From an uncultured Phycisphaerales bacterium (lineage in GTDB: Bacteria > Planctomycetota > Phycisphaerae > Tepidisphaerales > Tepidisphaeraceae): 64,000 bases of DNA. Both the position numbers and the translations under genes were made by a program. Location of the stretch: contig CAIQIQ010000003.1 in NCBI GenBank assembly GCA_903871935.1, forward strand, positions 19,320-83,319. The letters run 5' to 3'. Below, piece by piece: positions 50,514-59,266 of the stretch. Numbering within the stretch: position 1 is the stretch's first letter; the number at the start of each line of letters is the position of its first letter. The notes below the pieces were generated by a model. That model saw only the letters and a program-made list of their open reading frames with translations, made no database searches and was not told where the DNA came from.

Positions 50514-51575
50514 ATGAGCAGTCGTAGTTCGCGGAAGTTGCGCATTGGCGTGGCGGGCCTGGGGCGGATCGGATGGGACTTTCACTGCAAGGTCCTCGGC
50601 CATCATCGCGACTGGCAACTCTTGGCCGTCGCCGACCCGGCGCCGGAGCGTCGCCGCGAGGCGCAGCAGGTCTACGGTTGTCAGGCCTTCGAGCGCTTTG
50701 AAGACATGCTCCAGCAGGCCGACCTCGATGCCGTGGCCATCGCTACGCCGACTCACTTCCACAGGCAGCAGGCGCTGGCGGCGATCAGGCGCGGGCTGCA
50801 CATCATGCTCGAGAAGCCGATGGCGCCATCGCTGGCCGATGCCCAGGCCATCGTTCGTGCCGCGAAGAAAGCGAAGCGCGTGCTGACCGTCTACCAGCCG
50901 CACCGTGCCGCTGCATACTTTCAGCACCTCCAGAAAATCATCGACTCCGGCCGCATCGGCCAGGTCTACCATATCCGCCGTGGGCTATTTCGGTTTGTCC
51001 GGCGCGATGACTGGCAGAGCCTGACGAAATACGGCGGGGGCATGCTTAACAACTACGGTGCCCACTGCCTCGACCAGGTGCTGGCCCTGAGCGGCTATGA
51101 CATCACCAAAGTCTTCTGCGACCTGCGACGCGTGGCATCCCTGGGCGATGCCGAAGATGTGGTCAAGGTAGTCTACCAGACCCGCAGCGGCGCCATCGGC
51201 GAAGTTGACATCAACCAGGCGACGCTTCACACACCCTACGACCTGGAGGTCTACGGCACCCGCGGGGTGATCACCATGCGCAGCGATGAGTTCACAATCC
51301 GGTTTCTCCGGCCCAAAGACCTCAAGACCAAGACGCTCAACACAAGCCTGGCCAGCGCTGGGCGGAAGTACCCCAGCGATGACATCAAGGACAAACGGGA
51401 AGTGGTCAAGATCGATCCCAAGCTGGAGGTGGATGTGTACAGAGATCTGGCCCGAGCGATCCGTTCCGGCGGCAATCCCTTCGTACCGCCCGAGCAGACG
51501 CTGCAGGTCATGCGGATCATGGCATGGTGCCGCAAGGAAAGCGGCCGCATAACACAGACGCCCTTGCTTTCGTGA
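50514..51575 (+). CDS. Gfo/Idh/MocA-family oxidoreductase
   Basis: 353 residues from ATG 50514. It has Rossmann IGVAGLGRIGWDFHCKVLG, ATPTHFHRQQALAAI and the EKPMAPS motif near residue 100. The YGGGMLNNYGAHCLDQVLAL segment holds the likely catalytic histidine. The C-terminal domain is complete. NAD(P)-linked oxidation of a sugar or cyclitol is expected. Second gene of the pair with the amidotransferase-like protein. Confidence 0.88.
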   Translation: MSSRSSRKLRIGVAGLGRIGWDFHCKVLGHHRDWQLLAVADPAPERRREAQQVYGCQAFERFEDMLQQADLDAVAIATPTHFHRQQALAAIRRGLHIMLEKPMAPSLADAQAIVRAAKKAKRVLTVYQPHRAAAYFQHLQKIIDSGRIGQVYHIRRGLFRFVRRDDWQSLTKYGGGMLNNYGAHCLDQVLALSGYDITKVFCDLRRVASLGDAEDVVKVVYQTRSGAIGEVDINQATLHTPYDLEVYGTRGVITMRSDEFTIRFLRPKDLKTKTLNTSLASAGRKYPSDDIKDKREVVKIDPKLEVDVYRDLARAIRSGGNPFVPPEQTLQVMRIMAWCRKESGRITQTPLLS

Positions 51576-51623
51576 ACCCGGCTCTTGTGCCCTGGGAACC
51601 CAGCTTCTCTTTGCGATACAGAC

Positions 51624-51660
51624 TTGACCCGGCGCTAAGTAAGATGCTATCTTACCACTA
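51624..51660 (+). promoter_or_regulatory. VapBC promoter with palindromic operator
   Basis: TTGACC (51624-51629) and TATCTT (51648-51653) have an 18-bp spacer. The palindrome GTAAGAT/ATCTTAC with a 3-bp centre (51639-51655) overlaps the -10 hexamer, the usual site for VapB autorepression. The predicted transcription start falls on the ATG at 51660, and there is no ribosome site, so the mRNA may be leaderless. Confidence 0.6.
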
Positions 51661-51890
51661 TGACGACCCGTATCTCCAGCAAGGGGCAGATCGTTCTGCC
51701 CGCCGAACTGCGCCAGCAGGACGATCTTCGCGCGGGACAGGAGTTCGAGGTTGAGCGCCTGGACCGGGGACAGTATCGGCTGGTTCGTCGTGAGCCGGTG
51801 ACAAACGAGGGCGTCGTGGACTGGCTCCTGTCCTGTCCTGTGAAGGGCTTCTTTACGCCGATCCCAAGCGAATCCACCGATACGTTGTGA
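51660..51890 (+). CDS. vapB: AbrB/SpoVT-type VapB antitoxin
   Basis: 76 residues. N-terminal SSKGQIVLPAELRQQDDLRA then GQEFEVERLDRGQYRLVRR is a swapped-hairpin AbrB DNA-binding domain. The C-terminal WLLSCPVKGFFTPIPSESTD is a typical toxin-binding tail. No ribosome site precedes ATG 51660. It couples to VapC by a GTGA overlap. Confidence 0.9.
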   Translation: MTTRISSKGQIVLPAELRQQDDLRAGQEFEVERLDRGQYRLVRREPVTNEGVVDWLLSCPVKGFFTPIPSESTDTL

Positions 51891-52297
51891 GATACCTTGT
51901 TGACGCCAACGTGCTGAGCGAACCGACAAAGCCGCGGCCGAATCCCGGCGTTGTCCTGTGGCTTCGCCAACATGAGCGGGACATCGCCGTTGATCCGATC
52001 ATTGTCGGCGAAGTCAGGTTTGGCATTCTGCTTACTTCGCCGGGGCGGCGCAGGGGGCAACTGGAGCAATGGTTCCAGAAGGGCATTGAGCGCGTCCATT
52101 GCCTTCCATGGGATGCCGCCACCGGACTGCGCTGGGCGGAGTTGCTGGCCGATCTGCGCAAGAGCGGATGCGCAATGCCCATCAAGAACAGTCTCATCGC
52201 AGCCACAGCGTTGGTCCACGGACTCACCGTCGCGACCCGCAATCTGCGCGACTTCTCCAATGCGGGCGTATCTGTTGTTGACCCGTTCGCCCAGTGA
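51887..52297 (+). CDS. vapC: VapC PIN-domain ribonuclease toxin
   Basis: 136 residues from GTG 51887. The PIN signature is complete: YLVDANVLSEPTK (first aspartate), IIVGEVRFGIL (glutamate), SLIAATALVHGLTVATRNLR (acidic and serine/threonine residues) and DPFA. VapC toxins cleave tRNA or rRNA. It follows VapB with a four-base overlap and lies 0.6 kb downstream of a Gfo/Idh gene. Confidence 0.92.
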   Translation: MRYLVDANVLSEPTKPRPNPGVVLWLRQHERDIAVDPIIVGEVRFGILLTSPGRRRGQLEQWFQKGIERVHCLPWDAATGLRWAELLADLRKSGCAMPIKNSLIAATALVHGLTVATRNLRDFSNAGVSVVDPFAQ

Positions 52298-52413
52298 CCA
52301 TCGTGCAGACGCTGTGACTGGCTTTGCGGCGCTGTGTAGACCGATGGGCGATCCGGGTACTCGCTGGCAGTTTGATATAATGGCTCTCGTGATTGACGCT
52401 CAACGGAGGCACG

Positions 52414-52887
52414 ATGTCTGACAGATTCAGCGATCGAGCCACAAAGGCCATGCAACTCGCAAAAGGCGAGGCAGAACGCCTTAACCAACCATACATCGAG
52501 CCGGCACATATCCTGCTTGGATTGCTGGAGGAAGGAACTGGCGTCGCGGTCGGCGCCCTCCATCGATTGGGTGTTGACCTGTCTGCATTGCGTGTGGAGG
52601 TGGAAAAACAGGCGCAGGCACCGCATTCGCATGCCGCATTGCCAGCCGTCCCTTTGGCCAGGAGCGTGATCGAGTACGCGATCGAGGAGTCCCGTCGCTC
52701 CAATCATCGTTACATCGGCACAGAGCATCTCTTGCTTGGGTTGCTGCGTGTACCGGACAAGGCGACCAGCCATGCCTTGGCCAACATGGGTCTTGATGCG
52801 CACGATACATATCCACGCGTCTTGGACCTGCTCGGCATCAGAGGAACTCCCGCGACAGAAAACGCCACTGATGACACCAGCGACTGA
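52414..52887 (+). CDS. Free-standing Clp N-terminal repeat-domain protein
   Basis: 157 residues from ATG 52414 after GGAGG. Two Clp_N repeats are visible: FSDRATKAMQLAKGEAERLN, then EPAHILLGLLEEGTGVAVGA (about 4-60), and RSVIEYAIEESRRSNHRYIG, then TEHLLLGLLRVPDKATSHAL (about 78-140). Matches the N-terminal domain of ClpC/ClpA unfoldases but without the AAA+ ATPase domains. Such proteins can act as adaptors or be regulators of Clp proteases (family knowledge). The acidic tail is short. Confidence 0.82.
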   Translation: MSDRFSDRATKAMQLAKGEAERLNQPYIEPAHILLGLLEEGTGVAVGALHRLGVDLSALRVEVEKQAQAPHSHAALPAVPLARSVIEYAIEESRRSNHRYIGTEHLLLGLLRVPDKATSHALANMGLDAHDTYPRVLDLLGIRGTPATENATDDTSD

Positions 52888-53532
52888 AACGATCTAACCA
52901 GCACAGGCGCATCGCATGATACGGAACGGAAAGAAGTTTGGAACCAAACAACTGCCCTCCGCGGCAGCGTGGTTTGTCCGGTCCTTCTCCGCTCCCTCAC
53001 TACGTCGGTGTCCAATTCCTGATCCAGATCGTGGCTTCGCGGTTCTCCCCAAACTTATCCACAACTTATCCCCAAAAAACCGCGCGGAATTTTGGCCGCG
53101 CGCAAGTCTTTGCCAGTCCTCATCTTCCAAAACCGAACCCCTGCCAAACGACCCTATATTATAGAGGAGCGCGTGTTTCCATCCTCTTGGTCGCTGCTCG
53201 GCCATGCTATTTGGCAACCGAATAACATCCAACCGTTCGGGCCGGGCGGCAGCGCGCGCAGCACCTGCCGCCAATGCAATCCACCTCGCACAAGCCCCAG
53301 ACATGCGCACGCAACCTGCGCACCTTTGTATGGTCACTCATCACTCCCTCACTCCCTCACTCATCACTCATCCTGCAGATTCGACTTATCCACAATCGCG
53401 CCGAACCTGCGCATCTCCTCCCCCGAATAGCATCTAACTCCATATCCCCACAGCACTTGGCGCACAGGGGGTATCCTCACCGAGAACCTGCGCACCTGCG
53501 CGCTTATCCACACCTGGCCCCTTTTTCATCCT
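52888..53532. other. Gene-free stretch with DnaA-box-like repeats
   Basis: No credible protein gene. It contains TTATCCACA at 53055-53063 followed by ACTTATCCCC, a GCAACCTGCGCACC motif near 53311, a TCACTCCC-type direct repeat (53341-53370) and element copy C (53386-53512). The start of the next gene is more than 1 kb away, since the UROD-like gene ends at 53533 on the minus strand. Confidence 0.65.
53386..53512 (-). repeat. DnaA-box-flanked dispersed element, copy C
   Basis: 127 bp, read on the minus strand. TTATCCACA at 53386-53394 and 53504-53512 form the ends; the complement carries the inner motif as GGTGCGCAGGTTC near 53484-53496 and ATGCGCAGGTTC near 53403-53414. Central blocks such as TACCCCC, AGTGCTGTG and GGAGTTA are shared with copies A and B. 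Confidence 0.8.
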
Positions 53533-54705
53533 TCATCTTTGCTTCGCGTAGAAGCTACCCTCATACGCCGCATCCAGCATCGCCACCACATTCTCCGGCG
53601 GGACGTCGCCCATGATGTTGTGGACCTGGTTGAAGACAAAGCCGCCGCCAGGCTTGAAGATGTCGATCAGACCCCGGACATTCTGTCTCACCTGCTCTGG
53701 CGTCGCCGTGCCCAAGACATTCTGCGTGTCGCAGCCGCCGCCCCAGAAGATGATCTTGTCGCCAAAGTTGCGTTTGAGGGCTGCGGGGTCCATGTCGGCG
53801 GCCGAGATCTGCACGGGATTGATCACGTCGATCCCGGCATCAATCAGCCCCGGCAGGTACGCCCGAATCGAGCCGCAGTTGTGCATAAACACCTTCAGAT
53901 CGCTGTTCTGGTGGATGAAACTGCAGAACTGCTTGTAGTAGGGGAAGACGAACTCCTCCATCATGCTCGGCCGGCACATCGGCCCCGACTGCATTCCCAT
54001 GTCATTGCTGACGGAGATCATCTGGACATACTTCCCCATCGCCCTAATAACTTTCGCGGCTCGACTGATGGCATGCTCCAGGCGCGCTTTGTTCTCGCGG
54101 TGCACACCCTCCGGATCTTCGATCATCTGCATCGCCTGATCGAACCCGTCGAAGTAGCAGTCCATCCCGCTTCCATAGGCATAGCCGCCGTAGCTGGTGG
54201 CGTATGGTGTCTCTTTGTAGATTCGCTCCGCGGCCGCGGCGTACATGGCGATGGCAGCATCCTCATCGAGCTTGCCCCAGTTCGAGATCCACGCCCCGTC
54301 GAAGAAAAAGCCGCCATCGGGCATCTGCATCGTGCGCTCGCCCTGGCTCGTTCGCCAAGCGCCCGTCGCATCGCGCTGCAGATCCATGGTGGCCGGCATC
54401 CAGAACTGATACTCGCCACGCGGATTCCAGCGCCAAACCGCCGGCCATTTCGGCTCCAGCATGATGCAGTCAATATGGAACCGCCGCCGAATGTCTTCAT
54501 CCACCTTTGCCGTCACCTGCACCACATCCGGTATCCAGATCTGATCCGTGCTCAGCCCCAGGTGCTTGCGCAGGTGCCAGTACGCAAAGGCAGAAATGCT
54601 CGAGGCGGTGTACATGCCCAGATCGATGGGCAGGCGATCCACGCTCTGGCGGTTCAAGGTGCGGATGATGCGTTCACGCGATGAAAGAGTCTCTTTGCGG
54701 CTCAT
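53533..54705 (-). CDS. UROD-like protein with MtaA/CmuA-type zinc motif
   Basis: 390 residues from ATG 54705; a GTG at 54735 would add ten residues, and no ribosome site is strong. The C-terminal half has an H-x-C pair (VFMHNCGSIRAYLPGLIDAG), the conserved INPVQISAADMDPAALKRNF and a later cysteine (GGGCDTQN), the H-x-C...C layout of zinc-dependent corrinoid:thiol methyltransferases. That argues for a methyl-transfer-like role rather than haem synthesis. No corrinoid protein is nearby. Divergent from the glycyl radical enzyme operon and followed by gene-free DNA. Confidence 0.7.
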   Translation of the reverse strand: MSRKETLSSRERIIRTLNRQSVDRLPIDLGMYTASSISAFAYWHLRKHLGLSTDQIWIPDVVQVTAKVDEDIRRRFHIDCIMLEPKWPAVWRWNPRGEYQFWMPATMDLQRDATGAWRTSQGERTMQMPDGGFFFDGAWISNWGKLDEDAAIAMYAAAAERIYKETPYATSYGGYAYGSGMDCYFDGFDQAMQMIEDPEGVHRENKARLEHAISRAAKVIRAMGKYVQMISVSNDMGMQSGPMCRPSMMEEFVFPYYKQFCSFIHQNSDLKVFMHNCGSIRAYLPGLIDAGIDVINPVQISAADMDPAALKRNFGDKIIFWGGGCDTQNVLGTATPEQVRQNVRGLIDIFKPGGGFVFNQVHNIMGDVPPENVVAMLDAAYEGSFYAKQR

Positions 54706-54756
54706 TGGTTCGATCAGAGGTACTTGGTTATGCACAGCACACGATTCCGTTGCCGG

Positions 54757-55959
54757 TCATCGGTCAAATCGGCCGAAATGCTGGATCGCCGACATGATCA
54801 GCCGCATGCCGGTCAGCCGCGACCCATTATTGATCGAGCCGGCCGTGGAGAACATCAACCCGCGCGTTTCCCGCGTCATCTCGTAATCGCGCAGGAACTC
54901 CAGGATGATCTGCTCTTCTTCATTGCGGCTGAACGTGAACGGCGCTATCTGCCCGTCGATGACCGTCCGCGGCATGTGCCGCCGGATGTCGCTGGCCAGC
55001 ACGGTGGGCCCAAAGTTGACGCCGGTGTAATTCAGCGGCCCAAGGACCGGCAGCAAGTGGCCCATCGCCGAGTCCGAGTGCTGATAGCGGGGATCTGCCG
55101 GCGCCGGCGAATACGCATCAAACATGCCCTTGACGATCGGCAGGGCAAACAACCTGTACATCTCCGGCGTCATCAGGCAGCAATTGTCATCGGCAAAGCC
55201 AAACCCGCGCGGCGCAGTCGCCGGCGTGTAGCCCGCTTCCGTATCGAGCAACCGGGCAATCGCCAGCATGGTCTTGAGGATGGTCTTGCTCAAACGGACC
55301 GCCAGGTCGGGCTGATCCAACACCAGCAGCAACAGCTCCTCTGCGCCGTAGATGCTCGTGGCAAAAGTAACCGGGCCGCGCTGGTTGCGATACAGCGGCG
55401 GTTTGCTTCCCCGCGCCAGCAGCCGGGCCTTTTCCGTATCCCAGTTGGCAGGCAGCAGGAAATCACGCAGATGTTCCAGGGGTTTCTCCACGCGATCCAG
55501 CAGAGCAGACAATTCATCCGGACTATGCGCCGACTTCTGCAGCCACCACGACCAGCCATGCCACTCATTCTTCGCCTCAAACACATCCGCCAACGTCTTG
55601 CGGTGCGGCCATTTCAGCGTGGGATCGGAGGGCTTCTCGTCCAGGAGCCTTCGCCCGACGATTTTCTCGGCTTTGTCGTTGTATGCCTTGTTCAGTCCCA
55701 GCCGCCAAGGCTCATCATGCTCATAGCGCCAGTAGTCCTCCGTGACTCCCAGTTCGTCATAGACACATTCGCCGCTCATCAGGATCCCCAGCGCAACCTG
55801 CGGGATATCGCGCCCGAAGGGATCTTTGGTCGCCTTCGCCTGATCGGCCCAGAATCGCTCGATATCCAGTGGCGCCAGCCCATCGTTGCGCCGCGTCTCG
55901 GCAAGGAGCGACTGTGCTTTGCGAACGTGATCAGGACGGTAGGGGGTTGCCACATGCAT
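54757..55959 (-). CDS. UROD-like protein without the zinc motif
   Basis: 400 residues from ATG 55959 (no clear ribosome site; the upstream ATG-like positions give only a short extension). TIM-barrel superfamily sequence: TSIYGAEELLLLVLDQPDLA, FADDNCCLMTPEMYRLFALP and QHSDSAMGHLLPVLG. H-x-C is replaced by H-S-D, so it should differ in chemistry from its neighbour at 53533, from which it is separated by 51 bases. The two look like the product of old duplication and divergence. Substrate unknown. Confidence 0.65.
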   Translation of the reverse strand: MHVATPYRPDHVRKAQSLLAETRRNDGLAPLDIERFWADQAKATKDPFGRDIPQVALGILMSGECVYDELGVTEDYWRYEHDEPWRLGLNKAYNDKAEKIVGRRLLDEKPSDPTLKWPHRKTLADVFEAKNEWHGWSWWLQKSAHSPDELSALLDRVEKPLEHLRDFLLPANWDTEKARLLARGSKPPLYRNQRGPVTFATSIYGAEELLLLVLDQPDLAVRLSKTILKTMLAIARLLDTEAGYTPATAPRGFGFADDNCCLMTPEMYRLFALPIVKGMFDAYSPAPADPRYQHSDSAMGHLLPVLGPLNYTGVNFGPTVLASDIRRHMPRTVIDGQIAPFTFSRNEEEQIILEFLRDYEMTRETRGLMFSTAGSINNGSRLTGMRLIMSAIQHFGRFDR

Positions 55960-56032
55960 AGGTGCGACGATGCTACCGGCCTGACTGTACCACCGCAAAC
56001 CATGCGGGCTTATGTTCCGAGGTCCGCTGCCG

Positions 56033-56038
56033 TATACT
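56033..56038 (+). promoter_or_regulatory. Possible -10 hexamer of glycyl radical operon
   Basis: TATACT lies 59 bases upstream of the enzyme's ATG in the 137-bp divergent gap. A good -35 at the right spacing is not found (TTATGT at 56010 is weak), so an activator may be needed. Confidence 0.3.
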
Positions 56039-56096
56039 CCCCGCGCCATTTGTAGCCGGCGGCCAGGAAGTTCGCCGGGCGTTGGAGTTGTTCGCT

Positions 56097-58307
56097 ATGA
56101 AGATGACCAGAACCTTTGATGCTTTCGGAAACTTTGACCACGAACTGGCCTTTACGGCGGCCTATCGGCAGCATGAGAATGCCCATATCGCCATTCGCGA
56201 AACGGCCTGCATGGACGCTCTTTATCCGGCCACCATGCTGTGCATTCGCGAGCATGATCTTTTCGCCGGCAGGGCGGCCATTCCGCTGGCAGGCTTCGAG
56301 ACGGAACTGAACATCTTCTTCTGTGAAGAGCTCACCATTCGTCAGGCGATGGATCAGGGCAAGTTCGATTCCGCCTACCGTCAACGCGTCGAGGAAATGC
56401 TCACCTTCTGGCGGACGCAATCCACCCAGGCAAAGCACGATGCGATGATGCCGCCGGAAACACTCAAGGCGACGACCAATGCGATTGCCCACGGTTCGCC
56501 GCGGTTGGCCGGGACCGTGCTCGACTATGACAAGCTGATGCGACTGGGCATCCCTGGCCTGCTTGAGGAGATCAAGGTCAACAAAGCCAAAGCCGCGGAT
56601 GCCGGCCTGTTTGAAGGCATGGAGCGTGCGCTCAAGGTCCTGATCAAGGTCTGCCGTCACTATGCACAGCAGGCCCGAGACATGATGCCTGCCGCCACGC
56701 AACAGCGACAGGCGCAGCTTCAGGCGATGGCACAGACGCTGGACAACATCACCGTTGCTGCGCCCAAGAGCTTCCGCGAAGGCCTGCAACTTCACTGGCT
56801 CTATTCACTGGTCGCGACCGTCGTCAACCATGGGCGTATGGACGTCTCGATGGGTGATCTGCTGACACGCGACCTCGACAGCGGCGTACTGACCGAGGCG
56901 CAGGCGCTGGAACTGTTGCAGGCGCTCTGGCGGCTGATGATCTTCCGCTGGAGCCGGTTCAATACACGCGTCGTCGTGGGCGGCAAGGGCCGGCGCAACC
57001 CCACCAACGCCGATCGCTTTGCGCTGCTTGCCATGGAAGCCACGCGCACCGTCCGCGATGTGGTGCCGCAACTGACGGTGCGGTTCTATAAGGGTCAGAA
57101 TCCGGCCCTGATGGCCAAGGCACTGGATGTCATAGGCGAGGGCAGGACTTTCCCCATGCTCTACAACGATGACATCAATGTCTCCGCGGTTTCCTATTGC
57201 TTCCAGATACCGGAGGAAGATGCGGCCCATTATATTCCCTACGGCTGCGGCGAATACTCGCTCGAAGCGCTAAGCGTCGGTTCGCCTAACTGCTCCTATA
57301 ACATGCTCAAGGCCGTTGAGGTGACGATCTTCGGCGGCCGCGACGCCCTTGCGGATCAGCCGCTGGGCCTGCCCTGTGCGGAGCTCGAAGCCTACGCGAC
57401 CTATGAGGAACTGTTTGACGCATACAAGAAGCAGGCCGAGTATTTCGCATACCACCTGGTCAAGCGGCATGCTGTGGAATTGGAACTGTATAAGCAGACC
57501 GTCACCTTCCCGCTCTTAACGCTGCTGTACGACCACTGCCTGGAGCGTGGTCGGTCGGCCATCAACCGCGGAACCCGCTACACTGGAGCGATCTTTGAGA
57601 GCTACGGCATGGTCAATGCCGCCGACAGCCTCGCCGCGATCAAGTGGCTGATCTACGACAAGAGGCTGCTTAGCGCCAAACAGTTGCTGGCGGCCCTCAA
57701 GGCCAATTTCCAAGGCTATGAAAAGGAATACCGCCTCGTGCAGGGCGCTCCCCGATATGGCAACGATGACGATCGCGCCGATCTGGTCATGAAGGCCGTC
57801 AGTGATCATGCCGCCAATTACTTCCGCAGCCTGGCTCCCGAGTTCAAACTGGACTACAGCGCCATCGTCAACATCAACAACTTCATGAACGTCGGGCTGG
57901 GCGAGAAATGCCTGGCCTCGGCCGACGGCCGGCGGACCGGCGAACCTCTGGCCAACGGCAACACGCCAACGGCGGGGCGAGATGTCAGCGGCGTCACCGC
58001 CTTCCTCAATTCCATCGTCAAGCCCGATCCGCGCTATCACGCGGGCTATGTCCACAACATGAAGTTCTCCAAGGCGATGTTCACCCGCGAGCGGCCGAAG
58101 ATGGAGATGCTGCTCAACACCTATTTTGCCAATGGCGGCACGCAGGCGATGATCAGCGTCGTCAACCGCGGCGACCTGGAAAACGCCATGAAGCAGCCGG
58201 AGCGCTATGGCGACCTGATTGTTCGAGTCGGCGGGTTCAGCGCCAGGTTTGTCTCCCTGCCGCCGGAGATACAACGCGATCTGCTGAATCGAACACTGTA
58301 CGAATAA
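56097..58307 (+). CDS. Glycyl radical enzyme of unassigned class
   Basis: 736 residues from ATG 56097; GGAG lies ten bases upstream. It belongs to the PFL/dehydratase superfamily. The glycyl radical loop is RVGGFSARFVSL, with G713 predicted to carry the radical. The thiyl-radical cysteine is C384 in YIPYGCGEYSL, with E386 two residues later; the G-C-x-E pattern fits eliminating enzymes (glycerol, diol or choline type) rather than pyruvate formate-lyase, which has C-C. The substrate cannot be predicted. Its activase starts 11 bases after the stop. Oxygen-sensitive, so it should be expressed in anoxic conditions. Confidence 0.85.
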   Translation: MKMTRTFDAFGNFDHELAFTAAYRQHENAHIAIRETACMDALYPATMLCIREHDLFAGRAAIPLAGFETELNIFFCEELTIRQAMDQGKFDSAYRQRVEEMLTFWRTQSTQAKHDAMMPPETLKATTNAIAHGSPRLAGTVLDYDKLMRLGIPGLLEEIKVNKAKAADAGLFEGMERALKVLIKVCRHYAQQARDMMPAATQQRQAQLQAMAQTLDNITVAAPKSFREGLQLHWLYSLVATVVNHGRMDVSMGDLLTRDLDSGVLTEAQALELLQALWRLMIFRWSRFNTRVVVGGKGRRNPTNADRFALLAMEATRTVRDVVPQLTVRFYKGQNPALMAKALDVIGEGRTFPMLYNDDINVSAVSYCFQIPEEDAAHYIPYGCGEYSLEALSVGSPNCSYNMLKAVEVTIFGGRDALADQPLGLPCAELEAYATYEELFDAYKKQAEYFAYHLVKRHAVELELYKQTVTFPLLTLLYDHCLERGRSAINRGTRYTGAIFESYGMVNAADSLAAIKWLIYDKRLLSAKQLLAALKANFQGYEKEYRLVQGAPRYGNDDDRADLVMKAVSDHAANYFRSLAPEFKLDYSAIVNINNFMNVGLGEKCLASADGRRTGEPLANGNTPTAGRDVSGVTAFLNSIVKPDPRYHAGYVHNMKFSKAMFTRERPKMEMLLNTYFANGGTQAMISVVNRGDLENAMKQPERYGDLIVRVGGFSARFVSLPPEIQRDLLNRTLYE

Positions 58308-58318
58308 GCGTCATTACA

Positions 58319-59227
58319 GTGGGCCAGACCGGCATCATCTTCGATGTGCAGCGATCCAGCTTTCATGATGGACCGGGCATCCGCACGGCCATCTTTTTCA
58401 AAGGCTGCCCGCTGCGTTGCCTCTGGTGTCACAACCCCGAATCGCAGACCGCCCGGATGCAGTTGGCGTTCGACCGCCGCAAGTGCCTGAACTGTCTTTC
58501 GTGCCTATCGATCTGCCCGGCCGGCGCCCATGCGCAAAACGATGGTCAACATGTTCTCGACCACTCGCGCTGCCAGATCTGTGGCCAGTGCGCTGCAAAC
58601 TGTCCTGGCGGAGCAACTCGCATCATCGGCCATTGCCGCGATGTTCCCGACCTGATGCGCGAGGTCGAACGCGATCGGACGTATTACGAATCCTCCGGCG
58701 GCGGAGTCACGCTAACCGGCGGTGAACCCACAGCTCAGTTCGAGTTCTGCGTGGAGTTGCTCAAGGCCCTCAAGGCCGCCGGTATCCACACGTGCCTGGA
58801 GACATGCGCACACGTGACCCCCGAGCGCATGGAGCAGCTGCTCGACCTGGTGGACCTGTTTCTCTTCGACTACAAGGCCACCGACCCGGTTCTGCATGAG
58901 CAACTGACCGGCATACCCAATCAGCGCATCCTGGCGAATCTCGATTACCTGTTGACCATATCCGTGCCCATCATCTTGCGCTGTCCGCTCGTACCCGGCA
59001 TCAACGATCAACCCGAGCACCTGCGCGCCATTGCCCGATTGGCGGCCAGCCACCCCATCGCCATCAAAGGCGTTGAGATCATGGCCTATCACAACATGGG
59101 GCAGGACAAGGCGGTTCAGATCGGCCGACAACCCTCCCTGCAAGACCTGCCAACCGCCAGCGACGCCGTCAGAGACGGCTATCTCCGGACTCTTTGCGAG
59201 ATGGGCTGCCACGCCGTCGTCGGGTGA
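58319..59227 (+). CDS. Glycyl-radical-enzyme activating protein (radical SAM)
   Basis: 302 residues from GTG 58319. The C-x3-C-x2-C cluster motif is C30, C34 and C37 in FKGCPLRCLWC. A two-cluster ferredoxin insert follows (CLNCLSCLSICPAG and CQICGQCAANCPGG), the arrangement of activases for non-PFL glycyl radical enzymes. GGGVTLTGGEP is the SAM-binding turn. It generates the glycyl radical on the preceding enzyme. A frame opening upstream of the GTG overlaps the enzyme gene and is unlikely to be used. Confidence 0.87.
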   Translation: MGQTGIIFDVQRSSFHDGPGIRTAIFFKGCPLRCLWCHNPESQTARMQLAFDRRKCLNCLSCLSICPAGAHAQNDGQHVLDHSRCQICGQCAANCPGGATRIIGHCRDVPDLMREVERDRTYYESSGGGVTLTGGEPTAQFEFCVELLKALKAAGIHTCLETCAHVTPERMEQLLDLVDLFLFDYKATDPVLHEQLTGIPNQRILANLDYLLTISVPIILRCPLVPGINDQPEHLRAIARLAASHPIAIKGVEIMAYHNMGQDKAVQIGRQPSLQDLPTASDAVRDGYLRTLCEMGCHAVVG

Positions 59228-59266
59228 TGCCGCCGTAATCGCAACGCTCCAGATGTCGCATGGCGG

